A DNA stretch of 36,435 bases, taken from contig CAITSG010000175.1 of assembly GCA_903894995.1 (NCBI GenBank), positions 1 through 36,435 on the forward strand. Reading direction: 5' to 3'. Below are positions 25,141 to 33,313 of this stretch, piece by piece. Positions within the stretch are counted from its first letter, which is position 1. Every line of letters begins with the position of its first letter. This DNA is from an uncultured Burkholderiales bacterium. Lineage in GTDB: Bacteria; Pseudomonadota; Gammaproteobacteria; Burkholderiales; Burkholderiaceae_C. The notes under the pieces are model-generated. The model saw only the letters and a program-made list of their open reading frames with translations, was not told the DNA's origin and made no database searches. Made by a program: the position numbers and the translations under genes.

Positions 25141-26339
25141 AGATTTTCTGGTTTTTAGGACCTTCCGATCCCGACCACCAACGCGAAGACCTCAGTGGTG
25201 TGTTGCGCGGTTCGCGTTGGGCCTTGTGGTCGCTGTTGTTGACCTGCGTGGTGTTTTTTTCGTGGGCCTACTTTGCCAACATTGACCAAATCACCCGAGC
25301 GCCCGGTTCGGTGATTTCAAGCGCTCGTTCGCAAATCATCCAGTCTCAGGACGGCGGCGTGATCGAAGAGCTGATGGTCAGGGAAGGCGATGTGGTGCAA
25401 CGCGACCAGGTGCTGGTCAAGATCGACGGCACCCGCCAACAGTCCAGCTACCTGGAAACCCGGGCCAAGTCGGCTGGCTTGGCCATCACGGTGGCGCGGC
25501 TGCAAGCCGAGGTGCTGGGGCGTGAGCCGAATTTCCCGCCCGAGGCCAAGGCTTATCCCGAGTTCCGCGACACGCAGAGCATGTTGTTCAAAAAGCGCCT
25601 GTCGGCCATCCAGGACGAGCTGGAGTCGTATGAAAACATCAAGGCCATTGTGCAAAAAGAGCTGAACATGACGCGCCCCCTGCTCAAGACGGGCGATGTG
25701 AGTGCGACCGAGGTCTTGCGTTTGGAGCGGCAAATTGCCGACACACAGGCGCAAATCACCAACCGCAAAAACAAGTATTTTCAGGACACCCAGGCCGAGC
25801 TGAGCAAAGCCCTGGAAGATCTGGCGGGCGTGCAGCAAATCATGGCCCAGCGTAAGGACCAGCTGACGCAAACCGAGCTGCGTGCGCCTTTGCATGGCAT
25901 TGTCAAAAACGTGCGTGTGACCACGCGGGGTGGCGTCATTCGTCCGGGCGAAGAAGTCATGCAAATCGTGCCCTTGGAAGAAGACCTGGTGATCGAGGCC
26001 AAAGTCAGTTCGGCTGACATCGCGTTCATCAAAACGGGCATGAAAGCCACGGTCAAGATCGACGCTTACGACTACACCATCTATGGGGATTTGACGGGCA
26101 CCTTGTCCTACATCAGCCCCGATACCTTGTCCGAAAACCTCCAACAAGGCGAGCAACCTTATTACCGGGTGCAGATCAAGACCGATGGGCGCAAGTTCAG
26201 CGGCAGGCCCGATCAAAAACTGGACATCCAGCCGGGCATGACCAGCATGGTGGAGATCAAAACAGGCTCCAACACCGTGCTCAATTACCTGGCCAAACCG
26301 GTCGTCAAGACCTTGAACCAGTCGCTGGGCGAGCGTTGA
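25137..26339 (+). CDS. HlyD-family type I secretion adaptor (LapC-like)
   Basis: The 400-residue membrane fusion protein has a short cytoplasmic N-terminus and one membrane helix at about 24-45 (WALWSLLLTCVVFFSWAYFANI). A lipoyl/beta-barrel part follows (APGSVISSARSQIIQSQDGGVIEELMVREGDVVQRDQVLVKID). A coiled coil spans about 110-240, and the C-terminal half-motif is LRAPLHGIVKNVRVTTRGGVIRPGEEVMQIVP. It links the ABC exporter to the TolC-like channel. The ATG overlaps the ABC stop (ATGA), so translation is coupled. The three genes together form a complete type I machine. Confidence 0.94.
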   Translation: MKIFWFLGPSDPDHQREDLSGVLRGSRWALWSLLLTCVVFFSWAYFANIDQITRAPGSVISSARSQIIQSQDGGVIEELMVREGDVVQRDQVLVKIDGTRQQSSYLETRAKSAGLAITVARLQAEVLGREPNFPPEAKAYPEFRDTQSMLFKKRLSAIQDELESYENIKAIVQKELNMTRPLLKTGDVSATEVLRLERQIADTQAQITNRKNKYFQDTQAELSKALEDLAGVQQIMAQRKDQLTQTELRAPLHGIVKNVRVTTRGGVIRPGEEVMQIVPLEEDLVIEAKVSSADIAFIKTGMKATVKIDAYDYTIYGDLTGTLSYISPDTLSENLQQGEQPYYRVQIKTDGRKFSGRPDQKLDIQPGMTSMVEIKTGSNTVLNYLAKPVVKTLNQSLGER

Positions 26340-26393
26340 GTTTCCGCCAAAGCGGCTTCGTGACACGGGCCCACCCAAGGTGCGGGCCGGCTC

Positions 26394-26411
26394 TGGGATA
26401 ATGCCCATCCA
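26394..26411 (+). promoter_or_regulatory. Extended -10 promoter giving a probably leaderless aroC mRNA
   Basis: TGGGATAAT at 26394-26402 fits the extended -10 pattern TGnTATAAT with one mismatch, and no -35 is recognisable. Transcription would start about 7 nt downstream, essentially at the ATG at 26411, and no Shine-Dalgarno sequence precedes that ATG. A leaderless mRNA is therefore suggested by inference. Confidence 0.4.
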
Positions 26412-27508
26412 TGAGCGGCAATACCTTCGGACAACTTTTTTCGGTCACCAACTTTGGTGAATCCCACGGCCCGGCCATTGGCTGCGTGATCGACGGCTGC
26501 CCCCCGGGCATGCCGCTGTCTGAGGCCGACATCCAGCCCGACCTGGACCGACGCCGTCCCGGCACCAGTAAATTTGTCACCCAGCGCAACGAGCCCGATG
26601 CGGTGCAGATTGTCTCGGGCGTGTACCAAGGCAAGACCACGGGCACACCGATTTGCTTGCTGATTCAAAACACCGACCAGCGCAGCAAGGATTACGGCGA
26701 CATCCTGCAAACCTTCCGTCCCGGCCATGCCGACTACACCTATTGGCGCAAATACGGCCTGCGCGATCCACGCGGCGGTGGTCGTTCTTCGGCGCGCCTG
26801 ACAGCCCCCATGGTGGCGGCGGGTGCGGTGGCCAAAAAATGGCTCAAAGAAAAATTCGGCACCACCTTTGTCGGTTGCATGACCCAAATCGGCGATGTGC
26901 CAATTGGCTTTGAGAGTTGGGAGCATGTGCCCAACAACCCGTTTTTTGCCCCGGTGGCCGATGTGACGGCGCTCGAGGACTACATGAATGCGTTGCGCAA
27001 ATCGGGTGATTCGTGTGGTGCACGGCTGCGTGTGGTGGCCCGTGGTGTACCGGTCGGTCTGGGCCAGCCCCTGTTTGACAAGATCGATGCCGACATCGCC
27101 TTTGCCATGATGGGCATCAACGCTGTCAAGGGCGTGGAAATAGGGGCCGGCTTTGGCTGTGTCTCGCAAAAAGGCAGCACGGCAGGGGATGCGCTCACGC
27201 CCGAAGGCTTTGTGGGCAACAATGCCGGGGGCGTCTTGGGGGGCATCAGCACGGGGCAAGACATCGAGGTGTCCATTGCCATCAAGCCCACGAGTTCCAT
27301 TTTGATTGCGCGTGACTCGATTGATTCCAACGGTCAGCCCACCGAGGTCATCACCAAAGGCCGCCACGATCCTTGTGTCGGGATTCGTGCAACCCCTATT
27401 GCCGAGGCCATGTTGGCCCTGGTGGTCATGGAGCATGCCTTGCACTTCCGTGCCCAGTGTGGTGATGTCGAACATGATTTGCCCGCGATTGCCTCGGTCA
27501 AGCCCTGA
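26411..27508 (+). CDS. aroC: Chorismate synthase
   Basis: This 365-residue enzyme makes chorismate from EPSP, the last step of the shikimate pathway, using reduced FMN. All family signatures are visible: [18 protein letters not shown] near the N-terminus, [49 protein letters not shown], and [13 protein letters not shown]. Length is normal. The ATG at 26411 starts SGNTFGQLF, the usual beginning. The next gene, an MFS transporter, starts 3 nt after the stop and is likely co-transcribed. Confidence 0.98.
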   Translation: MSGNTFGQLFSVTNFGESHGPAIGCVIDGCPPGMPLSEADIQPDLDRRRPGTSKFVTQRNEPDAVQIVSGVYQGKTTGTPICLLIQNTDQRSKDYGDILQTFRPGHADYTYWRKYGLRDPRGGGRSSARLTAPMVAAGAVAKKWLKEKFGTTFVGCMTQIGDVPIGFESWEHVPNNPFFAPVADVTALEDYMNALRKSGDSCGARLRVVARGVPVGLGQPLFDKIDADIAFAMMGINAVKGVEIGAGFGCVSQKGSTAGDALTPEGFVGNNAGGVLGGISTGQDIEVSIAIKPTSSILIARDSIDSNGQPTEVITKGRHDPCVGIRATPIAEAMLALVVMEHALHFRAQCGDVEHDLPAIASVKP

Positions 27509-27511
27509 GGC

Positions 27512-28705
27512 ATGACGCCACGCCGTCAACTTTGGCCCTTTGCTGCGCTCTCGGCCAGTTACTTTGGGCACATCGGTTTTTTTAACCCTTATTTGCCGCT
27601 GTGGCTGCAGGACATGGGCCTGAGCTTGTTGACCATCAGCATGCTCACGGCCGTTCAGGCCACCACCCGTTTGTTTGCGCCTTATGCCTGGGGGGCCATC
27701 AGCGACCGCACCGGTGAGCGGGTCAAATTGCTGCGCATCGGGGCAGGTGTGGCTTTTGTGTCGGCTTGTTTTTTATGGGGCGACTGGGGCCCTGTCGGCT
27801 TGGGGCTGGTGTTGCTGGTCATGTTCACCCACACCAGCGCCATGATGCCCATGAGCGAAGCGGCCATGGCCCATTGGGTCAGCCAAAACGGGGCGTTTGA
27901 CACCAAGCGTTATGGCCGGGTGCGGCTTTGGGGGTCCATGGGGTTTTTGGTCACCGTGTTTGTGGCCGGAGCTTGGTTCGAGGCCTTTGGCATGAAGCAT
28001 TTTCCGGGCTGGACGGTGTTCAGCCTGGGGGCGGTGTTGCTCAGTGTGTGGTGGATGCCCGACATCAAAGAGGCGGGACACTTGGTGGTCGAGCACGTTT
28101 CGGTGGGGCCTGTTTTGCGCCAAAAGCCTGTGCAGTGGTTTTTTGCTTCCACTTTTTTCCATGTCTTGTCGCACATCGGTATTTACGTATTTTTCTCGCT
28201 GTACCTCAATTCCTTGGGTTACAGCAAAACCATGATCGGGGTCTTGTGGGCGGTGTCGGTGGCGGTCGAGGTGGTGTGGTTTTTCACCCAATCGCGTTGG
28301 CTGCCGCGCTTGTCCCTGACGGCCTGGTTGGTGGCGTGCTCGGCCGTGATGGTGCTGCGCATGGGCTTGACGGCCGCTTGGGCCGATGTGTTGTGGATTT
28401 TGCTTTTGGCGCAAATGCTGCACGCCATCACTTTTGCCACACACCACACGGTCTGCATTGCCTTGATTTCGCAGCATTTTACGGGCCGTTTGCGCGGCCG
28501 TGGTCAGGCACTTTACACCGTGATCGCCTATGGCTTTCCCGGTGTTTTGGGGGCTTTGGTGGGGGGGCTCATCAGCGAACGCTGGGGCTTGCAAAGCGTG
28601 TTTGCCCTGAGCAGCCTGACCGGTGTGGTGGCCACGGCGGCGGCCTACAAGGTCTGGCGATTGCAGCACCCTAGGCAATCCCTGCCTGACGCACCGGGGT
28701 CTTGA
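27512..28705 (+). CDS. MFS transporter, HcaT/phenylpropionate-permease type
   Basis: The 397-residue protein has about 12 hydrophobic segments. The opening PFAALSASYFGHIGFFNPYLPLWLQDMGLSLLTISMLTA resembles the HcaT-like branch of the major facilitator superfamily, whose E. coli members take up aromatic acids. The middle motif RYGRVRLWGSMGFLVTV also fits. The substrate cannot be named from sequence. It starts 3 nt after aroC, so co-expression with aromatic biosynthesis is possible, but a functional link is only inferred. A GC-rich inverted repeat (28696-28720) covers its stop codon. Confidence 0.88.
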   Translation: MTPRRQLWPFAALSASYFGHIGFFNPYLPLWLQDMGLSLLTISMLTAVQATTRLFAPYAWGAISDRTGERVKLLRIGAGVAFVSACFLWGDWGPVGLGLVLLVMFTHTSAMMPMSEAAMAHWVSQNGAFDTKRYGRVRLWGSMGFLVTVFVAGAWFEAFGMKHFPGWTVFSLGAVLLSVWWMPDIKEAGHLVVEHVSVGPVLRQKPVQWFFASTFFHVLSHIGIYVFFSLYLNSLGYSKTMIGVLWAVSVAVEVVWFFTQSRWLPRLSLTAWLVACSAVMVLRMGLTAAWADVLWILLLAQMLHAITFATHHTVCIALISQHFTGRLRGRGQALYTVIAYGFPGVLGALVGGLISERWGLQSVFALSSLTGVVATAAAYKVWRLQHPRQSLPDAPGS

Positions 28706-28720
28706 GTTTTTTCAGACCCC
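28696..28720 (+). terminator. Inverted repeat at the end of the MFS gene
   Basis: GGGGTCT (28696-28702) pairs with AGACCCC (28714-28720) over an 11-nt T-rich loop, spanning the stop codon of the MFS gene. No U-tract follows, so it is a weak terminator at best, or a stability element before the next gene. Confidence 0.4.
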
Positions 28721-28749
28721 TGCTTGCATACTCTTTGTTTCGATCGCCT

Positions 28750-29613
28750 ATGCCCATTGCTGTTTTGCCTGACTTTTTGCCCTTGGCTTTGCGCGACATC
28801 CTGGGTGATGCCGAGCGCCTGGAAACCCGCTTTCAAAATGCCACAACAGTCTGGCACGCCTGGGGTCAAGCGGACCAGCCCACCGTGGTCTTGTTGCACG
28901 GTGGCAGCGGCAGTTGGACCCATTGGGTGCGCAACATCGCCCCTTTGCGAGATGCCGGCTGGCGTGTGCTGGTGCCCGACTTGCCGGGGTTTGGTGACTC
29001 GGACTTGCCCGAAGGGTGCACCGACACCACCGATTTGCCGCCACACCTGCACCAGGGTTTGCAGCAGTTGAAGCCTTTGGGGCCGGTCAGTTTGGTCGGG
29101 TTTTCTTTTGGCGGCATGACCGCGGCATTGTGGTTGGCAGCGCATCCCGAGGACGCTCAGGCGCTGGTGTTGGTGGGGGCACCTGGCATGGGACTGGCGC
29201 AATCGCAGCGCACCACACTCAAGGGCTGGCGGCATTTGCCCACGCCCGAGGCGCAGCGCGAGGTGCACCGGCACAATTTGCTGGCCCTCATGCTCCAGCA
29301 TGAAGCATCCTTGGACCCCTTGGCCTTGGCCTTGCACGCCGCCAACGTTCAGCGTGACCGCATGCCGCGCCGACGCTTGTCTTCAACCGATATTTTGGCG
29401 CGCACTTTGCCCGTCGTGCGGGCCCGGGTCAGTGCCATTTATGGCGAAAACGACGCCCTTTATGGTCCCCGTTTGCCCGAGGTTCAAATGGCCATGGCAC
29501 AACTGTCCCCGTGCTGGGGCCAGTGGCACACGCTGTCAGGGGTGGGCCATTGGGTGCCTTATGAGGCCACCAAGGTCTTTAATGCCACCTTGATTCAGGT
29601 TCTCAGGGCCTGA
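28750..29613 (+). CDS. Alpha/beta hydrolase
   Basis: The 287-residue protein has oxyanion-hole HGGSGSW at 50-56, nucleophile Ser119 in GFSFGG, an acid in YGENDALYG and a catalytic His in GVGHWVPYE. It is probably cytoplasmic, with no signal peptide. It looks like the meta-cleavage-product hydrolase / MhpC-type branch in its general layout, but the substrate is unknown. The ATG at 28750 lacks a clear Shine-Dalgarno sequence; an in-frame TTG at 28702, overlapping the MFS stop codon, would add 16 residues with a hydrophobic character. The ATG is preferred because the fold starts close to it. Confidence 0.88.
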   Translation: MPIAVLPDFLPLALRDILGDAERLETRFQNATTVWHAWGQADQPTVVLLHGGSGSWTHWVRNIAPLRDAGWRVLVPDLPGFGDSDLPEGCTDTTDLPPHLHQGLQQLKPLGPVSLVGFSFGGMTAALWLAAHPEDAQALVLVGAPGMGLAQSQRTTLKGWRHLPTPEAQREVHRHNLLALMLQHEASLDPLALALHAANVQRDRMPRRRLSSTDILARTLPVVRARVSAIYGENDALYGPRLPEVQMAMAQLSPCWGQWHTLSGVGHWVPYEATKVFNATLIQVLRA

Positions 29614-29665
29614 AAGACCGAGGACTGCCAAAAGGGCTGGCAGGTCAGTGCCTGAGGGATGCCGT

Positions 29666-30103
29666 TCAGCCTTGGATGGCACTGACCGCTGCGCGCAGGC
29701 CCAACAAATAACTGTCGACACCGAAGCCGGCAATTTGACCTTTGGCAATGGGGGCCATGACAGAGTGGTGACGAAACTCTTCGCGGGCGTGGATGTTGGA
29801 CATGTGCACTTCGATGATGGGGCACTTGAGGATGGCCAAGGCGTCGCGGATGCCATAGCTGTAATGCGTCCAGGCCCCGGCATTGATCAACACCGCTTGG
29901 GTGCCATCGGTGTGGGCTTGGTGAATGCGCTCGGCCATTTCACCTTCGAAGTTGGTTTGAAAGCACTCGACACTGACCCCCAACTCCAGCCCCAAGGCGA
30001 CGAGTTGAGCGTCGATTTCGGCCAGGGTGATGGTGCCGTATTGCGCCGGATCGCGTTTGCCGAACATGTTGAGGTTGATGCCGTTGAGGGTCAGGATTTT
30101 CAT
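29666..30103 (-). CDS. aroQ: Type II 3-dehydroquinate dehydratase
   Basis: This 145-residue enzyme dehydrates 3-dehydroquinate in the shikimate pathway. Key residues are kept: the flexible loop Arg and catalytic Tyr in GKRDPAQYG, the catalytic His in EVHMSNIHAREEFRHHS, and the substrate loop NAGAWTHYS. Two positions differ from most members: NGINLN replaces the near-invariant NGPNLN at residues 7-12, and Trp replaces the usual Phe/Tyr in the substrate loop. The ATG at 30103 begins the fold; a non-ATG codon at 30121 would extend it. It is monocistronic and converges on the hydrolase gene. Other shikimate genes in the window: aroC. It may be a divergent or second copy. Confidence 0.92.
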   Translation of the reverse strand: MKILTLNGINLNMFGKRDPAQYGTITLAEIDAQLVALGLELGVSVECFQTNFEGEMAERIHQAHTDGTQAVLINAGAWTHYSYGIRDALAILKCPIIEVHMSNIHAREEFRHHSVMAPIAKGQIAGFGVDSYLLGLRAAVSAIQG

Positions 30104-30272
30104 GGTGGTGGGGTGTCGCAATGAAGATCAGGGCAATTGGCCTGAGCGCCTGCCATTGTCTGCGATTTGCGGCAAGATCATGCCCTTTAGCGGGCGCTGA
30201 TGGCTTGTATGGCCCATGCACAACTTGACCCGTTTTTTAAACTTTCACAGGCTTGCACCCCGGGAAACACCG

Positions 30273-30929
30273 ATGACCACTCTCAAAATTGATTTTGTCT
30301 CCGACATTGCCTGCCCTTGGTGCGCAGTGGGTTTGGGTGCCCTGGAACAGGCCATGCAGCGTTTGCAAGGCGAGGTGCAGGTTGAGTTGCATTTTCAGCC
30401 CTTTGAATTGAACCCCCACATGCCCCCGGGCGGTCAAGATTTGGGCGAGCATTTGAGCGAAAAATACGGCTCTACCGCAGAGCAACAAGCTCAAATACGG
30501 CAGACCATTGCGGCCCGGGGGGCCGAGGTGGGTTTTGAGTTTCATCCTGGCGGGCGTGGTCGTGTTTACAACACCTTCAATGCGCACCGTTTGCTGCACT
30601 GGGCCGAAGGCCAAGGGCCGGGTGCCCAGCACGCCCTGAAGAAGGCCTTTTTGCAGTCCTACCAAGGCCGCGCTGAATGCGTCGAAGACCCAGAGGTCTT
30701 GTTGGCGGGTGTGGCCGCTGCTGGGCTGGACGTGGTGGCTGCCCGCGAAGTGCTCAGCAGTGACGCCCATGCTGACCCCGTCCGAGAGCGCCAGCAGTTT
30801 TACGCCCAGGCCGGCATTCGCTCGGTGCCTGCCGTCATCATCAATGACCGCCATTTGATTTCGGGCGGGCAGCCGGTTGAAGTGTTCGAGCAAGCCTTGC
30901 GGCGCATCGCCTCGGGCGACGTGTCCTGA
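30273..30929 (+). CDS. DsbA-family (FrnE-like) thiol oxidoreductase
   Basis: The 218-residue protein has the thioredoxin-fold active site CPWC at Cys14-Cys17, directly after the first strand (KIDFVSDIACPWCAVGLGALEQA). A long helical insertion (about 60-145) and a C-terminal motif YAQAGIRSVPAVIINDRHLISGGQP, with the cis-Pro loop, follow. This is the cytoplasmic FrnE/2-hydroxychromene-carboxylate-isomerase-like branch; no signal peptide is present from the ATG at 30273. An in-frame ATG at 30216 would add 19 residues but has a weaker start. It leads a same-strand group of four genes, 22 nt before the Tat-exported phosphatase. Physiological substrate unknown. Confidence 0.92.
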   Translation: MTTLKIDFVSDIACPWCAVGLGALEQAMQRLQGEVQVELHFQPFELNPHMPPGGQDLGEHLSEKYGSTAEQQAQIRQTIAARGAEVGFEFHPGGRGRVYNTFNAHRLLHWAEGQGPGAQHALKKAFLQSYQGRAECVEDPEVLLAGVAAAGLDVVAAREVLSSDAHADPVRERQQFYAQAGIRSVPAVIINDRHLISGGQPVEVFEQALRRIASGDVS

Positions 30930-30951
30930 ACCCCGCGCCATTGGCCCCATC

Positions 30952-31542
30952 ATGAACAACTTGAACACCACACGGCGTCATTTTTTGCAAGGCTCGGCAG
31001 GGACATGGGCCGGTTTGGTGTTGACCAGCATGGGGGCCAGCCCTGGCGCCTGGGCCAACGACACATTGGCCCAGCTTTGGCGGCGCGAGGGTGGGGTGCT
31101 CATGATTCGCCACGCCTCGACCGAGTCGGGCTTGGGTGATCCCCCTGAGTTTGCCTTGGGCCAATGCCAAACCCAACGCAATCTGAGCGAACAAGGGCGT
31201 GAGGAGTCGCGCGCCATGGGGCGATGGATACAGGCGCAGCCCGTCAAACCCGACGCAGTGCTGAGCAGCCAATGGTGCCGTTGCCAGGACACGGCCCGGC
31301 TGGCCTTGGGTGCCTATGAAAACTGGTGGCCCCTCAATTCCACATTTGCAGGCCAAGGCGATGCCAAGGCACAAGCCCTGGCCATGCGGACCCGTTTGCG
31401 TGATTTGCCACCCGGCCGACGCGAAGTGTGGGTCACTCACCAAGTCAATATGACGGCTTTGGTCGAGGCTTACCCCGCCATGGGTGAAGCCTTTTTGCTG
31501 GACAGACAAGTGCGTTTGCTGGCGCGGGGGCGTTTGCAATGA
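30952..31542 (+). CDS. Tat-exported histidine phosphatase
   Basis: The 196-residue protein begins NLNTTRRHFLQGSAGTW, a twin-arginine signal (Arg8-Arg9) with likely cleavage after Ala35 (AWA-ND), so it is probably folded before export to the periplasm. The catalytic motif is MIRHAST (His54 is the phosphohistidine), with the second His163 in VTHQVN and Arg-rich segments between them. RHA replaces the common RHG, as in several exported members. It should hydrolyse a phosphate ester, target unknown. Its stop overlaps the next gene by 4 nt. Together with that exported FGE-fold protein it points to an envelope function. Confidence 0.9.
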   Translation: MNNLNTTRRHFLQGSAGTWAGLVLTSMGASPGAWANDTLAQLWRREGGVLMIRHASTESGLGDPPEFALGQCQTQRNLSEQGREESRAMGRWIQAQPVKPDAVLSSQWCRCQDTARLALGAYENWWPLNSTFAGQGDAKAQALAMRTRLRDLPPGRREVWVTHQVNMTALVEAYPAMGEAFLLDRQVRLLARGRLQ

Positions 31543-32306
31543 CCCATTGCGTGCGTTCTGTTCGATGGCTTGGTGTGTTGGCCAGTGGGGTCTGCGCTGC
31601 GACTTGGGCGCAAGTGGATGACAAAGTGCTTTTGGGCGACTGGGCCATCGACCGAACCGAAGTCACGATTGCCCAGTTTGAGCGCTTCGTGCAGGCCACG
31701 GGCACCGTCAGCCGCGCAGAAAAAGAGGGCGGTGGCTTTGAATACGGGGCTGGATGGGAGCGCCGCCCGGGTTGGTCCTGGCGCAAGCCGGATGGCGTGC
31801 CTGCCCGGCCCGATCTGCCAGCCGTTCATTTGGACTTTGCCGAAGCCCAGGCCTATTGCCGTTGGGTCGGGGGGCGTTTGCCCACCGGGGCCGAGTGGCA
31901 AAAGGCCGGTTTTACCGAGCTGCGCAATGCCCCGCCTGCGCCCTGGGTCAAGGGCCGCACCTACCCCTGGAGCACGGGCGATAGCCCGCAAGGCGCCAAC
32001 ACCAGCGATGCCGATCCGTGGCCAAGGGCTGCACCCGCAGGGGCCACGCGCCAGGGTGTGAACGGTTTGTACGACATGGGGGCCAATGTGTGGGAATGGA
32101 CCACCGATGCGCGGGGTGGCGAGCGGCGCACCGTGGGGGGCTCTTGGTGGTATGGCGCATTCAACATGAAGGCCGATGTGCAGGCCTACAAACCAGCGGA
32201 CTTTTACGCGGTTTACATTGGCTTTCGCTGCGCCTATGACCTCAAGAATTTGGGTCCAAACAAGTCCGAAAGTTCCCAGGTGCCTGCTGCCAAGGCGCGG
32301 CCATGA
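31539..32306 (+). CDS. Exported FGE/SUMF1-fold protein without the catalytic cysteine pair
   Basis: The 255-residue protein has a Sec-type signal peptide (cleavage near ATWA(24)-QV) and a sulfatase-modifying-factor fold. Visible motifs are DRTEVTIAQFERFVQATG at the start of the domain, AQAYCRWVGGRLPTGAEWQKAGF, YPWSTGD, GVNGLYDMGANVWEWTTD, GGSWWYG and IGFRCAYD. Genuine formylglycine-generating enzymes have two cysteines a few residues after the GGSW segment; here that stretch contains none, so it should not oxidise sulfatases. Other FGE-fold proteins act as binding or non-canonical enzymes. It shares ATGA-type overlaps with genes on both sides. The substrate is unknown; a role with the periplasmic phosphatase is inferred from position. 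Confidence 0.85.
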   Translation: MTHCVRSVRWLGVLASGVCAATWAQVDDKVLLGDWAIDRTEVTIAQFERFVQATGTVSRAEKEGGGFEYGAGWERRPGWSWRKPDGVPARPDLPAVHLDFAEAQAYCRWVGGRLPTGAEWQKAGFTELRNAPPAPWVKGRTYPWSTGDSPQGANTSDADPWPRAAPAGATRQGVNGLYDMGANVWEWTTDARGGERRTVGGSWWYGAFNMKADVQAYKPADFYAVYIGFRCAYDLKNLGPNKSESSQVPAAKARP

Positions 32307-33001
32307 TGCAATCCCTGCCCGAGGGTTACCGCGCTTTGGTGATCGGCAGCAGCGGAGCGATTGGCGGGGCCTTGTTGCAGCAGTTGCAAACTGACGTGCG
32401 CTGCGCTGGCGTGTGGGGTGTTTCGCGCCACAGCACACCGGGGCTGGACCTGTTGAGCGAGGTCAGTATTGCCGCATGCGCCCAAGACTTGGCCGCGCAA
32501 GGCCCTTTTCACCTGGTGCTGGATGCCACTGGCGCTTTGACCCTGAACGGGCGTGGCCCTGAAAAAAGGTTGGACGAATTGGATGCAGCCCATTTGCTGA
32601 GCGCGTTGCACCTGAACGCGGTTGGCCCCAGTCTCTTGCTCAAACATTTTGTCCCTTTGCTGGCTCCCGGCCAGCGGGTGATCTGGGGCAAGCTGTCTGC
32701 GCGTGTCGGCAGCATCGAAGACAACCGCAAAGGAGGCTGGTATGGCTACCGGGCGGCCAAGGCCGCGCTGAACATGTTGCTGCAAACCGCCGCCATCGAA
32801 ATCGCCCGCCGCAGACCCTTGGCCTTGGTGGTGGCTTTGCAGCCCGGCACGGTGCAATCCCCTTTGAGTCAGCCTTTTGTGGGCCAGGACGCACTGCCCA
32901 CCGAGCAAGCTGCCCAGCGGCTGTTGTCGGTGCTGGATGCCTTGTTGCCCACCGGCCGGGCGCAATTTGTGGACCACCTTGGACAGCACCTGGCCTGGTG
33001 A
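32303..33001 (+). CDS. Short-chain dehydrogenase/reductase (CsgA-like)
   Basis: The 232-residue protein has an NAD(P)-binding GSSGAIGGALL at residues 15-25 (GxxGxxG) and the catalytic YxxxK in YGYRAAKAALNML, with an upstream KLSARVGS segment supplying the Ser. It resembles short, C-factor/CsgA-like SDRs. No signal peptide; cytoplasmic. It overlaps the preceding gene by 4 nt and is last in the operon-like group. The substrate is unknown. A role tied to the exported neighbours is not obvious, so the operon may combine independent functions. Confidence 0.9.
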   Translation: MMQSLPEGYRALVIGSSGAIGGALLQQLQTDVRCAGVWGVSRHSTPGLDLLSEVSIAACAQDLAAQGPFHLVLDATGALTLNGRGPEKRLDELDAAHLLSALHLNAVGPSLLLKHFVPLLAPGQRVIWGKLSARVGSIEDNRKGGWYGYRAAKAALNMLLQTAAIEIARRRPLALVVALQPGTVQSPLSQPFVGQDALPTEQAAQRLLSVLDALLPTGRAQFVDHLGQHLAW

Positions 33002-33313
33002 GTTGTTCCATGTGAACGCGCGGGGGGCAGGGGCAGCAACCTCCGCTGCGGTGGGTTTTCGCCACTGTCCAAGAGGGTTGTGCCTTTTCAATGACCGAGT
33101 TTGACCCTTCCAACTGTGCGCCAAGCTGTGGATAAGCCTATGCACAAGGCTTGAGACCCGCATGTCTGTTGGCTTGGCGAGCGGTGCTTAAATATGAAGC
33201 AATGCGTGGTCTGGAGCCGCTTGTGCGTGATGCATTAACCTGTGATTTTCCGCTGTGTGTGGAGGTTTTTCGGCATGGGTCGGAGCTGAAGTCCTTGTCG
33301 GAGGTCTTCAGGC
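33002..33313. other. Intergenic region between the SDR gene and the convergent radical SAM gene
   Basis: This 312-bp stretch holds no convincing gene; a short open frame from 33151 runs into the end of the radical SAM gene and does not look like a protein. It contains TGTGGATAA at 33127-33135, a perfect DnaA-box consensus. Overlapping that is a 6-bp inverted repeat, AAGCCT/AGGCTT at 33133-33151. CTGAAG/CTTCAG at 33286-33311 could be a weak terminator for the minus-strand gene. A single DnaA box occurs by chance often enough that no origin is claimed. Confidence 0.5.

Noticed and set aside
31539-32306. Annotating this as a formylglycine-generating enzyme
   Set aside because: The Cys pair needed for catalysis after the GGSW segment is missing, so only the fold is claimed.
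33127-33135. Replication origin at the DnaA box
   Set aside because: Only one exact box, no AT-rich unwinding region, and no dnaA, dnaN or gidA neighbour.
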